In this document: positions 1 to 8,301 of the stretch, piece after piece
How the letters are laid out: every line of letters begins with the position of its first letter
Numbering within the stretch: position 1 is the stretch's first letter
NCBI GenBank assembly: GCA_900540395.1
Contig: UQFQ01000012.1
Location: 1 to 45,896 of the forward strand
Source: an uncultured Mollicutes bacterium
GTDB lineage: Bacteria > Bacillota_I > Bacilli_A > RFN20 > CAG-826
Direction: 5' to 3'
DNA length: 45,896 nt
Notes under the pieces: model-generated
What the model saw: the letters and a program-made list of their open reading frames with translations, nothing else
Told to the model about the DNA's origin: nothing
Database searches by the model: none
Translations under genes and position numbers: made by a program

Positions 1-6
1 AACGAA

Positions 7-48
7 GTGAAAGAGTAAAGTCTACTATGAAAATTGTGAAAGAGTAAA
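7..48. repeat. 13-bp direct repeat pair
   Basis: GTGAAAGAGTAAA occurs at 7-19 and again, identically, at 36-48, a 29-bp period with unrelated sequence between. It lies just beyond the point where the transposase remnant at 82-144 loses its reading frame. It could be a local duplication or part of the decayed element; two copies are too few to call an array. Confidence 0.5.
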
Positions 49-81
49 ATCAACGGAAGTTATTTAAAGTTGAATTTACTT

Positions 82-144
82 TTACATTTGAGGACTAAAT
101 GAATCTTTATGGACATCCATACCAACATAAATTAAACTAGACAT
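82..144 (-). pseudogene. IS110-family transposase N-terminus remnant
   Basis: On the minus strand an ATG at 144-142 follows a strong AAGGAGGAAGG ribosome binding site and opens a frame reading MSSLIYVGMDVHKDSFSPQM before a stop at 84-82. The stretch YVGMDVHKDSFS is the characteristic start of IS110-family DEDD transposases, where the first Asp belongs to the RuvC-like catalytic set. Only about 17 codons look original. Nothing resembling the rest of the transposase follows in any frame down to position 1, so this is a truncated relic. The intact ribosome binding site and start suggest fairly recent loss. The family call rests on one short motif, but the motif is distinctive. Confidence 0.65.
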
Positions 145-590
145 AGTGACCTTCCTCCTTTGCAATGTGCTAAATGTAAGTTTAACTACACATCACAATT
201 TACACGAATTCACGATATTTGCAAATCAGTATTGGAGGTCACTTCATATTGTCTTTTATAAGAAACCTCGATAATGGCAAACGTGTAAACATTAAGACTA
301 ATTTGCTAAAAGTAAATGGCTATGTAAATGAAAAAAGGAAGAAATTACTCTTATACCTTTTTATCTTAGAGGTAACAGGAACTTAAAATCTCAATGCATG
401 GTCGTCTGGATTAAAGAAGAATAGGCTCGTTTAAATTAGATGGCTACTAGATTTATATGAATAGTCTAAGAAATGAAAATTTTGATGATAAATTTTAGTT
501 AATAAATAAATTTAATTTAGCAATGTTTAAAAGCAATCCCTTTTACTCACTTTTCCTTATCATTTTTAAAGACAAAATATTTTAATTAGA
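145..590. other. Gene-poor stretch upstream of the IS110 remnant
   Basis: No convincing gene is visible. In IS110 elements the non-coding end upstream of the transposase encodes the bridge RNA, so the minus-strand segment from about 250 down to 145 is where a fossil of it would lie. I could not recognise its paired loops. On the plus strand a 45-codon frame starts with TTG at 249, ends at 386, and has GGAGGT about 10 nt upstream. Its product is short, basic and unrecognised, so I do not call it a gene. The rest, up to the promoter at 591, is AT-rich sequence in which I see nothing specific. Confidence 0.4.
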
Positions 591-608
591 TATAATTTTA
601 ATCGGAGG
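591..608 (+). promoter_or_regulatory. -10 box and RBS of the M18 aminopeptidase gene
   Basis: A perfect TATAAT lies at 591-596 and GGAGG at 604-608, 10 nt before the ATG at 619. No good -35 is visible. The predicted transcript would start about 603, leaving a leader only long enough to hold the ribosome binding site. Confidence 0.55.
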
Positions 609-618
609 TTGTAAGAGT

Positions 619-1986
619 ATGTATAACAAATATGCTTATTCAAAATATGAAGGTGAAGCAAAAGTAGCTCTTGATAAATTTGCTAGTGACTATATTGATT
701 TCTTATCAAGAAGCAAAACAGAGAGAGTCTTCACAAAAAACGCAACAGAACTTGCAGAAAAATTTGGTTTTAAAGATATTAATTCAGTTAAATCTTTAAA
801 AGCTGGTGACAAAGTCTATTCAATTAATAGAGGAAAAAATATTGCCCTTTTTGTTATTGGAAAAGAGGATATTGAAAAAGGTATTAACATTTTAGGAGCT
901 CATATTGACTCACCACGTTTAGATGTTAAGCAAAACCCACTTTATGAATCAACTGGTTTTGCTTTACTTGACACTCATTATTATGGTGGCGTTAAAAAGT
1001 ATCAATGGGTTACTATTCCTTTAGCAATTTATGGTACTGTTTATAAAAAGGATGGAAGTGAAGTTGAAATTCAAATTGGTGATGATGAAAAAGATCCAGT
1101 TTTTGGAATCAGTGATCTTTTAATCCATTTATCCGCTGATCAAATGCAAAAACCAGCTTCAACTTTTATTGAAGGTGAAAATTTAGATTTAACTGTTGGT
1201 TCTTTACCAGTTAAAGATGGGGAAAAAGATTCAATTAAAGCTAATGTTTTAAAACTTTTAAAAGAAAAATATGATATTGAAGAAGAAGATTTAGCTAGTG
1301 CTGAACTTGAAATTGTTCCAGCAGGTAAAGCTAGAGAATATGGTCTTGATAGAAGTATGATTGCTGGATATGGACATGATGATAAAGTTTGTGCCTATAC
1401 TTCTTTAAGAGCAATCTTAGAAACTGAAAAACCAGAAAGAACTTCTTGCTGCATTTTAGTTGATAAAGAAGAAATTGGTTCAGTTGGCGCAACTGGAGCT
1501 CAATCTCGCTATTTCGAAAACTTAATTGCAGAAGTTATGAACTTAAAAGGTGAATATAGTGAACTTGCTTTAAGAAAAGCTTTAACTAATTCTAGAATGC
1601 TTTCAAGTGATGTTTCAGCTGGTGTTGATCCACTTTTCCTTGGTGTTAATGAACTTAAAAACAGTGCATATTTGAATAAAGGTATAGTCTTTAATAAATA
1701 TACAGGCAGTAGAGGAAAAGGTGGATGTAATGATGCTTCTCCAAAGTTTATTGCTCATTTAAGAAAAATTATGGATGAAGATAATGTTTATTATCAAACA
1801 TCTGAACTCGGTAAGGTTGATCAAGGAGGTGGCGGAACAATCGCTTATATCCTTGCAAATCTCAATATGGATGTAATTGATGCCGGAGTTGCAGTCTTAA
1901 ATATGCACGCTCCAATGGAAATAGTAAGTAAGATTGATGTTTATGAAGCATATCTTGCTTATAAAACATTCTTAATTAAAGGATAA
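619..1986 (+). CDS. M18 family aminopeptidase
   Basis: Zinc metallopeptidase of family M18 (aspartyl aminopeptidase/aminopeptidase I type), which trims N-terminal residues from peptides in the cytoplasm. At 455 residues it has the usual family length. Expected metal and catalytic positions are all visible: H95 and D97 in GAHIDSPR, D254-D255 in YGHDDK, the E284-E285 pair in DKEEIGS, D331 in SSDVSAG, and H430 in NMHAPME. The ATG at 619 follows GGAGG at good spacing. It appears to be a single-gene unit, with its own -10 box and a strong terminator immediately downstream. Substrate preference (Asp/Glu or broader) cannot be read from sequence. Confidence 0.93.
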   Translation: MYNKYAYSKYEGEAKVALDKFASDYIDFLSRSKTERVFTKNATELAEKFGFKDINSVKSLKAGDKVYSINRGKNIALFVIGKEDIEKGINILGAHIDSPRLDVKQNPLYESTGFALLDTHYYGGVKKYQWVTIPLAIYGTVYKKDGSEVEIQIGDDEKDPVFGISDLLIHLSADQMQKPASTFIEGENLDLTVGSLPVKDGEKDSIKANVLKLLKEKYDIEEEDLASAELEIVPAGKAREYGLDRSMIAGYGHDDKVCAYTSLRAILETEKPERTSCCILVDKEEIGSVGATGAQSRYFENLIAEVMNLKGEYSELALRKALTNSRMLSSDVSAGVDPLFLGVNELKNSAYLNKGIVFNKYTGSRGKGGCNDASPKFIAHLRKIMDEDNVYYQTSELGKVDQGGGGTIAYILANLNMDVIDAGVAVLNMHAPMEIVSKIDVYEAYLAYKTFLIKG

Positions 1987-1990
1987 AAAA

Positions 1991-2031
1991 TAAATTAAAA
2001 GAGGTGATCCATAGTCACCTCTTTTAATTTA
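1991..2031 (+). terminator. Rho-independent terminator after the M18 gene
   Basis: A perfect 17-bp inverted repeat (1991-2007 with 2015-2031) has a 7-nt loop. Its GC-rich core is GAGGTGA/TCACCTC and the descending arm starts with TTTT. It begins 4 nt after the aminopeptidase stop. The A/T-flanked arms could work in both directions. Confidence 0.85.
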
Positions 2032-2099
2032 TATACATAATGAAGATAATAGTGAAATTTTAGAAAAAAACGGACCAAATTTAGAATATTTATCTATAA

Positions 2100-2127
2100 A
2101 AAATAAAAATCCCCTGCAAATCGGGGA
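2100..2127 (-). terminator. Terminator of the tRNA-Val gene
   Basis: Read on the minus strand, TCCCC (2127-2123) pairs with GGGGA (2114-2110) across an 8-nt loop, followed by TTTTTATTTTT. It lies 14 nt beyond the tRNA 3' end. Confidence 0.75.
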
Positions 2128-2140
2128 CATTTTTTAAATT

Positions 2141-2216
2141 TGGTGGGTACTATAGGGATCGAACCTATGACCTTCTGTACGTCAAACAGATGCTCTCCCA
2201 GCTGAGCTAAATACCC
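2141..2216 (-). tRNA. tRNA-Val(GAC)
   Basis: A full cloverleaf reads on the minus strand. The acceptor GGGTATT pairs with AGTACCC including one G-T pair. The D arm is GCTC/GAGC. The anticodon stem is TCTGT/ACAGA around loop TTGACGT, giving anticodon GAC. The T arm is ATAGG/CCTAT around TTCGATC. Discriminator A and the CCA end are encoded (2144-2141). The gene is 76 nt including CCA. Confidence 0.95.
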
Positions 2217-2227
2217 AACGCTTGATT

Positions 2228-2257
2228 AGTATATCATAGGCGGCAGATTTACTGCAA
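2228..2257 (-). promoter_or_regulatory. Promoter of tRNA-Val
   Basis: On the minus strand TTGCAG (2257-2252) is separated by 18 nt from TATACT (2233-2228). The tRNA 5' end lies about 11 nt beyond the -10 box. Confidence 0.65.
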
Positions 2258-2495
2258 GCATTTTTTCAAAAAAATTTCTTCTAAATTTTTGAAGTAGTTG
2301 TTCGCATTTTTAAGATTATGTAATGTTTGACACACTTAATTTTAGATTTAAATCCAACTTTTTACCTACTTTTTTTAATAAATTATGATTTCATCGACAA
2401 ATTCTAAAAAAACCATTGATTGTGTGCAAAAAAGTTTTAAAAATCTAATGTTTTATCTTTATTTTTTTATTTTATCAACCTAAAATATAAGTAAT

Positions 2496-3383
2496 ATGAT
2501 CAACGCAGATCTAATTTTGATAATATGCCTTGCACTTGGACTTATTGGGGGCTTAATTCGTGGTTGGTGGAGATGTTTAGTAGGCATGCTCGTCTTGTTT
2601 GGCGCCTGCTTAATTCTTTATTTTGGTGTATTTGATTATGCTGCAAAGTGGGTTGAATACGACAGTTTAGAATTTTTATCTCAGCAATTTGGCTTTAATT
2701 TAACTTATGAGATTCAAGATCTTGGCGTAACTGTAAGATTAACAAATATAAAAGATACATTCTTATTACTTCAAAATACTGGTCTTGATCCTGTTTTATT
2801 AAATGCAACAAGTGAAGGTTTTGCCAAATCTAGTGTAGCTTTAGTTGGTTTTTTAGTTTTACTTGTTGCTGGATTTGTTCTATCAACAATTCTTTATTGG
2901 ATTGTTCTCAAATGGATTATGCCAAAGCATCTTAGAAAAGGATTTGTGGCACGTCTATTTGGTGGAATATTTGGAATGATAGAAATGGGCACGATTTGCG
3001 TGATTTTTTTCCAATTCAGTGGAAACTTAGCTATTCCTTTAGATTCAGTTATTTTACCTCAACTTCAAGATAGCAATAGTGATTTATATAAATTAATTAT
3101 TGATTCTGGCGTAGTTACTTCTAGTGATCTTAATACTTATGTTGGCTATGCCCAAACTGTACTAGGAGTTTTAAATCCTTTAAGTGAAAATTGTCATTTT
3201 ATTAATACATTATTTAATTACTTAGGCAATATAGGTTTAAGTCCTTTCAATATTATTTCAGTTGACGTTATTGACGAGACCGGTGCAAAAGTCCCTATTG
3301 CATTCAAGGATGCCTTCACCGATATGCTTGATAACTTTATTGATGTAAGCGTTGGAAAGCTAAATACCTTATTGGGAGCTTAA
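2496..3383 (+). CDS. CvpA-like integral membrane protein
   Basis: A 295-residue membrane protein. Hydrophobic segments lie at about residues 4-20, 27-45, 113-138 and 150-175, with a longer C-terminal soluble part. The opening Asp followed by a hydrophobic stretch and GLIRGWWR is typical of CvpA (colicin V production) family proteins, whose function in Firmicutes is not settled. Two large membrane proteins follow closely (20 nt, then 17 nt), so it probably heads a three-gene operon ending at the terminator near 7976. It has no Shine-Dalgarno sequence. A TAAAAT at 2481-2486 lies 9 nt before the ATG, so the mRNA may be leaderless. The CvpA assignment is moderate. Confidence 0.6.
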   Translation: MINADLILIICLALGLIGGLIRGWWRCLVGMLVLFGACLILYFGVFDYAAKWVEYDSLEFLSQQFGFNLTYEIQDLGVTVRLTNIKDTFLLLQNTGLDPVLLNATSEGFAKSSVALVGFLVLLVAGFVLSTILYWIVLKWIMPKHLRKGFVARLFGGIFGMIEMGTICVIFFQFSGNLAIPLDSVILPQLQDSNSDLYKLIIDSGVVTSSDLNTYVGYAQTVLGVLNPLSENCHFINTLFNYLGNIGLSPFNIISVDVIDETGAKVPIAFKDAFTDMLDNFIDVSVGKLNTLLGA

Positions 3384-3403
3384 TTTACGGGGGAGGGTAG
3401 TTT

Positions 3404-5602
3404 ATGAAGAAAAACCGTGTTTTAAGAAACTGGGTAATTACCGGCCTTGTAGGTATGGTCGTTACTCTCGTCGTTCTTGGACTAGGCGTTTGGTTCAGAG
3501 ACACTGCTGGTATCATTGGTGACCAATTCATTAATGGAACCAATCTCAGTGCTATCGCTTGGTTACCTGTTTTTAGTTCAGATTACTGGACCGGATTTTT
3601 AGGAGAAGCTTTCTTAGCTCTCTTTGGAAAAGGCGGACAAGGTCTCGCTGATTGGTCCAATTATCGTTTAGTCGTCGATAATCTTATCTGGCTTATTATT
3701 GCAGTATTATTTATCGTTTTCTTTGTAGTCATTTTAGTAAAGGCTATAAAAAGAAGAAGTGGAAAACATGTCGCTTTTGCATTCTTTTTCCTAATTTTTG
3801 CAGGAATTTCAGTTCTTTGCACAACCGCTTATTATTTTGCAAGACACTTAGAATGGTCATATGAAAGCGGCAAATTAGTTTTTGATGGAATTGTTGCATC
3901 AGTTGCACATAATGGTGATTTAACCGTCTTCCACTCCATGGTTAATGCCTTATCATTTGGTACAGTAAATCCAAGTCATTTTAATGGCGGATGGCAAGCT
4001 TATATTGTTTCAATTTTAGCTTATGTTTTATGTCTTGCTGCTTTACTTTACATTATTTCTTATCTTGGTATGGCAATTACCGCTCTTGTTCAACTTAGAG
4101 AAAAGAAAGAAGTTGTTGAAGAAACAGTACCTGTTATCGAAACTGCTCCACAACCAGAACCAGCACCAGTTGTTGAGAAGAAAAAAGGTATTCTCGTTGT
4201 TAAAAGATTTGACAAATATGGAAATTATGGACCACTTGTTGAAGCAGGTGAAGCTGATTATCCACGTCAAAGTATTAAAGCTAAACCTTTAACTGTTGAA
4301 GAAGTTAGAAAAGTTATTCAAGAGGAAGTCGAAAGAGCTGAAACAAGAAGAATCGTTGAAGAATATAAAAACGAAAAACAAGCTGAAGCTATTGCTCAAG
4401 CTATTGTTAAAGCTTCAAATAAAGAAGAAAAAACTTCAACTCCTACAGTAACTCAAGCTGTTGAAGGTAGAAAAGAAGAAACAAAAATTTATCCATCACC
4501 AGTTATCTTTGCAATGCCAACTAGCGTTAAAGAAGAAGGTGAAAAATTACAAGAAGTTAAAGAAAAACCTGTAGCTCCTAAAAAAGAGAAAAAAGGCTTA
4601 ACTGAAGATCAAGTTAAAGAAATTATCGCTAGCGAAATTAGAGAAGCTTTAAAAGATCTTGTTATTAAGCATGAAAGAGTTGTTGAAAAACAAGTCGAAG
4701 TCAAAGTTCCGGCTAAGGAAGAAACTCATGTTGAAGAAAAACCTGTAGTTGAAGAAGCTAAACCAGTTGGAGAAACTCCAGCTCCAGAAACTCCAGTTGA
4801 AACTGAAACAGTAGTTGAAACAAATCCACTTGTTGATACAACTCCTATTGAAGAGGAAAAACCTGTTGAAACCGCTGAAGTTAAAGAAACAACTGAAACT
4901 GTTAGCGAACCAGTCGTTGAAGAACCAGTTGTTGAAGAAACTCCAGCAGAACCAGTTGTTGAAGAAACTAAAGAAGAGACTTTAACCACTGAAGAAGTTA
5001 AAGAAGAAGAAAAAGCTGAAGAAACTGCTCCAGTTACAGAAGAAGCAGCTCCTGTTAATGAAGAACCAGTAGTTGAAGAAACTCCAGCTTCTGAAACTCC
5101 AGTAGTTGAAACTCCAATCGTTACTCCAACTGAACAAACTGAAAAACCTAAAATTATTAGAATTCCATTTACAACAAGAATGTTAGAAGCTGATGATGAA
5201 CTTAAGGCTGCATATAATCATATTAAATCCTTATTAAAATCTTATGGCTTGAATAACAGAGTTGCTAATGGTGGTGATTCATTCAGATTACATAGAGTCA
5301 CATATTGTAAGATTACTGTCGCTGGTAAATCGTTAAAATTATACCTTGCTCTTAATCCTCAAGATTATGTTGATACAACTTATCCAATTAAAGATGCAAG
5401 CAGCAAAAATATGTATAAGGAAACTCCTCTTGTCTTCAAAGTAAGAAGTGGACTTAGCTTAAGAAGAGCTGATGAATTAATTAGAGATTGTATGGACAAA
5501 CATGGTCTCGAGCAAATCGATCAAGTTCAAGACCACGATTGGGCAAGTGAACTTGCTGACATCACTGTCGAAGATGATGGTGATGAGGGCGATGAAGAAT
5601 AA
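3404..5602 (+). CDS. Membrane protein with long acidic repeat linker and conserved C-terminal domain (paralog A)
   Basis: A 732-residue protein of unknown function. About four membrane segments (residues 8-30, 95-113, 123-145, 199-228) are followed by a charged Pro/Glu/Val/Thr linker of some 350 residues, most extreme at about 430-582. A compact domain occupies about 586-705. Two copies of a short predicted-helix motif of the form L-T-x-E-x-V-x-x-I-I sit in the linker at 296-310 and 399-417. The C-terminal domain (conserved YCKIT, LKLYLAL, LSLRRA) also ends the next gene and resembles an uncharacterised domain I recall from gut Clostridia proteins. The start has a good GGGGGAGGG site. The layout suggests an envelope-anchored protein displaying the terminal domain at a distance; which side of the membrane is unknown. 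Confidence 0.7.
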   Translation: MKKNRVLRNWVITGLVGMVVTLVVLGLGVWFRDTAGIIGDQFINGTNLSAIAWLPVFSSDYWTGFLGEAFLALFGKGGQGLADWSNYRLVVDNLIWLIIAVLFIVFFVVILVKAIKRRSGKHVAFAFFFLIFAGISVLCTTAYYFARHLEWSYESGKLVFDGIVASVAHNGDLTVFHSMVNALSFGTVNPSHFNGGWQAYIVSILAYVLCLAALLYIISYLGMAITALVQLREKKEVVEETVPVIETAPQPEPAPVVEKKKGILVVKRFDKYGNYGPLVEAGEADYPRQSIKAKPLTVEEVRKVIQEEVERAETRRIVEEYKNEKQAEAIAQAIVKASNKEEKTSTPTVTQAVEGRKEETKIYPSPVIFAMPTSVKEEGEKLQEVKEKPVAPKKEKKGLTEDQVKEIIASEIREALKDLVIKHERVVEKQVEVKVPAKEETHVEEKPVVEEAKPVGETPAPETPVETETVVETNPLVDTTPIEEEKPVETAEVKETTETVSEPVVEEPVVEETPAEPVVEETKEETLTTEEVKEEEKAEETAPVTEEAAPVNEEPVVEETPASETPVVETPIVTPTEQTEKPKIIRIPFTTRMLEADDELKAAYNHIKSLLKSYGLNNRVANGGDSFRLHRVTYCKITVAGKSLKLYLALNPQDYVDTTYPIKDASSKNMYKETPLVFKVRSGLSLRRADELIRDCMDKHGLEQIDQVQDHDWASELADITVEDDGDEGDEE

Positions 5603-5619
5603 TAGGAGGGAGTTATACT

Positions 5620-7950
5620 ATGAAAAAAGGTAAATTAGTAAAAACTGTATTCTTCAGCATTATCTTTACTGCCGTATTATTTGCACTTGCTGTTCTTACC
5701 TTTGGAACTTGGCTTAATGATGCAACAAATGGAGTTTTAACTTCAGTTGGTGCAACTCCACTTTTCACTAATGCCGGACGTTCCTTTGGCACATGGCCAG
5801 CATTTGATGAATTAACCATGGTTACCTTCGGATTTAGTGTCCGTAATATTGGTTTAACCATGACTGAAGCTGGTGTTAAATCATTCTTACTATCCTGTGT
5901 TGAGGGTTGGCAAGCTGTCTTCACTAGTTTTAGAATTGAACTTATTCCATTTATTGTTTATTGGGTAGTTTTAGTAGTTGCTGTTCTTGCAGTTATCATT
6001 GTCATTATTCAATGCTTCACACATCGTAATGGAAATTTAATTTGGATTGCAATTTTTGGAATCATTGTTGCTATCTTTACACTTTATACCGTTGCTGGAT
6101 TAAATATTTGTATCTTTGGTCCAAGCGCTTTAAAAACATATGCGGTTGATGCAAGTGTTTCTCCAACCGATGGCTATATTTATTTATTAGTTGTTGATCT
6201 TGGTAAATCATTAAATATGGATGATGTCCAAAGCTTAATTTGGAAAATCTGTGTTTTAGTTCTTGCTGTTTTAGTTGCATTCTTTGTAATCGCTAACTTA
6301 ATTACATCTCTTGTTTATCTCGTTCAAGCTTTCGTCTATACTCATTCACATAAGTATGACTACCTTACAAGAAGAGAAAGAAAAGAGAAAATTAAATATT
6401 ATAAAGAACACGGCTTTAAAAATATCAACGAGAAGAATAAGGGACAAGCTCCTGCTCAAGAAGCTCCAACCCCAGCATATGCTAATGCCGCTCAAATCCC
6501 ACCTTATGGTTATGCTCCATATGGTTATCCAGTAAATGGTGCAGTCGTTCCACCTCAATCTGGCGGAAACGTTGTCCAAACTGGTAATAATGCTCCACTT
6601 ATCGTTCAATACATTACTACAAGTGGTGATGAAAAATTAAAGAGTTCAAAACCAGATGCTGAATCAGCTGGTTTATATGGCACAAGAGTTACTCATGTTG
6701 AAAGTGCTCCAAGCTTAACTCGTGATGATATAAAGAGTGCAGTTATTGATGTTTTAAGAGAAAATGATCTCTTAAAATCTGATGTTGTTGTTGCTCCTGT
6801 AACTCATGTCGAAGAAGAAAGAAAAGAAGAAACAATTGAAGACAAATACGATTTATTAACAATTGATGATTTAAGAAATTTAATCAAAGAAACAGTTGGT
6901 GCTAAAGAAGAAACTAAAGAAGAAAAAGTTGCTACCGAAGAAGATGTTAGAAGAATCGTTAGTGAAGCTTTAGTTAAAGAAACTGCTCCAGTTGTTGCAA
7001 CCGAAGTCCCAGTTGCTCATGAACCAGTTAAAGAAGTTCATAAAGAAGAAGAAAAAGCTGTTGCTCCAATTGTTGTAGCAATGCCTGCAAAAATTGAAGA
7101 AAGTGAAGAAGTCGTCACTGAAGAAGCTCCTGAAGAAGAGGAAGAAAGAATCAGTGAAGAAGATTTAAGAGCTCTTGTTAAAGCTGAACTTGCTGAAGCT
7201 TTAAAAGATATTAAAGTCGAAGAAACTGAAACTGTTAAAGAAGTACCAGTTTATGTCGAAGAAAAAGCTCCAGAAGTTAAAGAAGTTGTTAAGGAAGTTG
7301 TAAAAGAAGTTCCTGTTGTTAAAGAAGTCGTCAAGGAAGTTCCTGTTGTTAAAGAAGTTCCTGTCATCAAAGAAGTCGTCAAAGAAGTTGAAGTTCCAGT
7401 TGTTAAGGAAGTCATTAAAGAAGTTCCACAACCAGAACCTGAACCACAGCCAGAACCAGCTCCTGTTGTTGAAAAACGTCCTTTAATTAAACAACCTGAA
7501 GTTAGAGGAAAAGAAGCAGTTCTTGAAAAAGGCGATGCCGTTAAACTTAACTTTGCTGAAAGAATTTTAACTGGCGGAAGTGAAATTGTTCTTGCTTATA
7601 ACAACTTAAAGAATTTACTTCTCTCTTATGGCTTAAAAGATCGTGTCTCATCAAGTGGAGATACCTTCAGAGCTCACAAAGTTACCTATTGTAAGATTAC
7701 AATGGGCGGACATCACTTAAAACTTTATATCGCTTTAGATCCAAAAGATTACAAGAATTCAGCAATTCCTGTTGGCGATGCAAGCTTTAAGGCAATTTAT
7801 AAAGACATCCCATTAGTCTTTAGAGTTAAATCCGACTTATCATTAAGAAGAGCTAGAGATTTAATCATTGACTGTATGAGACAAAAAGGTGTCGAACAAG
7901 TCGGACCAGAAGAAAATATCGACTGGGCTAGCCAACTTAAGAATAATTAG
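5620..7950 (+). CDS. Membrane protein with VKE-repeat linker and conserved C-terminal domain (paralog B)
   Basis: A 776-residue paralog of the preceding protein with the same plan. Membrane segments lie at about residues 10-30, 109-131, 140-160 and 208-238. A Pro/Tyr/Gly-rich stretch (275-315) and a charged linker follow, with the same C-terminal domain at about 643-760. Four copies of the short helical motif are visible at 366-380, 413-425, 438-452 and 511-530. Residues 553-602 are a near-tandem Lys-Glu-Val repeat. The stretches around VVAMPAKIEESEE (B) and IFAMPTSVKEEGE (A) align, so homology extends through the linker. It starts 17 nt after paralog A behind AGGAGGGAG and is followed by a terminator. 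I do not recognise a function. Confidence 0.7.
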   Translation: MKKGKLVKTVFFSIIFTAVLFALAVLTFGTWLNDATNGVLTSVGATPLFTNAGRSFGTWPAFDELTMVTFGFSVRNIGLTMTEAGVKSFLLSCVEGWQAVFTSFRIELIPFIVYWVVLVVAVLAVIIVIIQCFTHRNGNLIWIAIFGIIVAIFTLYTVAGLNICIFGPSALKTYAVDASVSPTDGYIYLLVVDLGKSLNMDDVQSLIWKICVLVLAVLVAFFVIANLITSLVYLVQAFVYTHSHKYDYLTRRERKEKIKYYKEHGFKNINEKNKGQAPAQEAPTPAYANAAQIPPYGYAPYGYPVNGAVVPPQSGGNVVQTGNNAPLIVQYITTSGDEKLKSSKPDAESAGLYGTRVTHVESAPSLTRDDIKSAVIDVLRENDLLKSDVVVAPVTHVEEERKEETIEDKYDLLTIDDLRNLIKETVGAKEETKEEKVATEEDVRRIVSEALVKETAPVVATEVPVAHEPVKEVHKEEEKAVAPIVVAMPAKIEESEEVVTEEAPEEEEERISEEDLRALVKAELAEALKDIKVEETETVKEVPVYVEEKAPEVKEVVKEVVKEVPVVKEVVKEVPVVKEVPVIKEVVKEVEVPVVKEVIKEVPQPEPEPQPEPAPVVEKRPLIKQPEVRGKEAVLEKGDAVKLNFAERILTGGSEIVLAYNNLKNLLLSYGLKDRVSSSGDTFRAHKVTYCKITMGGHHLKLYIALDPKDYKNSAIPVGDASFKAIYKDIPLVFRVKSDLSLRRARDLIIDCMRQKGVEQVGPEENIDWASQLKNN
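7276..7425 (+). repeat. Coding Lys-Glu-Val tandem repeat
   Basis: About 150 bp inside paralog B encodes imperfect repeats of KEVVKEV and KEVPVVKEV (residues 553-602). Synonymous variation between copies (gttgtt, gtcgtc, gttaag) shows that the protein repeat has been maintained while the DNA diverged. Confidence 0.8.
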
Positions 7951-7975
7951 TCTTTATAAAGTTAAATTTATTATT

Positions 7976-8005
7976 AAAAAGGTCTCAGATTTGAGGCCTT
8001 TTTTT
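7976..8005 (+). terminator. Terminator of the cvpA-like/paralog operon
   Basis: AAAAAGGTCTCA (7976-7987) pairs with TGAGGCCTTTTT (7992-8003) across a 4-nt loop, including one G-T pair, and runs into a T tract. It ends the 2496-7950 unit. Confidence 0.85.
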
Positions 8006-8156
8006 CACATAATGCAAGTAAATCTCAATTATTTTGTCACTTAATCAAGGAGCTAAATTAATAGTACTACCATTTTAAACAACAAGAAAAAACTCATAAT
8101 CAGGAATTATAGAAATTGTTTATGGCCAACTCACAAAAGAGAAGTTAATAGGAAAA

Positions 8157-8269
8157 CGACGAAAAAAACTAAAAACTCGCCAACAAGCAAAACGAAAATA
8201 CGCCAAAAAGCCAAATGAAAAGTCGCCAAAAATCCAAATGAAAAGTCGTCAAAAAGCAAAACGTTGTTT
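8157..8269. repeat. Degenerate 23-bp tandem repeat upstream of the DUF4143 gene
   Basis: Four units begin with CGCC or CGTC at 8178, 8201, 8224 and 8247, exactly 23 bp apart. The unit resembles CGCCAAAAAGCCAAATGAAA followed by three variable bases. A weaker 21-bp unit precedes them at 8157. The -35 hexamer of the downstream gene lies inside the last unit. The remainder of the 350-nt gap (7951-8301) shows only the operon terminator and AT-rich sequence with no gene. Confidence 0.8.
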
Positions 8270-8293
8270 CAAATCAATCTTATTTGATATAAA
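8264..8293 (+). promoter_or_regulatory. Promoter giving a leaderless DUF4143 mRNA
   Basis: TTGTTT (8264-8269), an 18-nt spacer and TATAAA (8288-8293). The ATG at 8302 is only 8 nt beyond the -10 box and no ribosome binding site is present, so transcription should start at or within a base or two of the start codon. Confidence 0.65.
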
Positions 8294-8301
8294 ATTAAGT
8301 T

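Noticed and set aside
8157..8269. Tandem repeat as a possible CRISPR array
   Set aside because: The units are directly adjacent with a 23-bp period and no unique spacers, and no cas genes are near.
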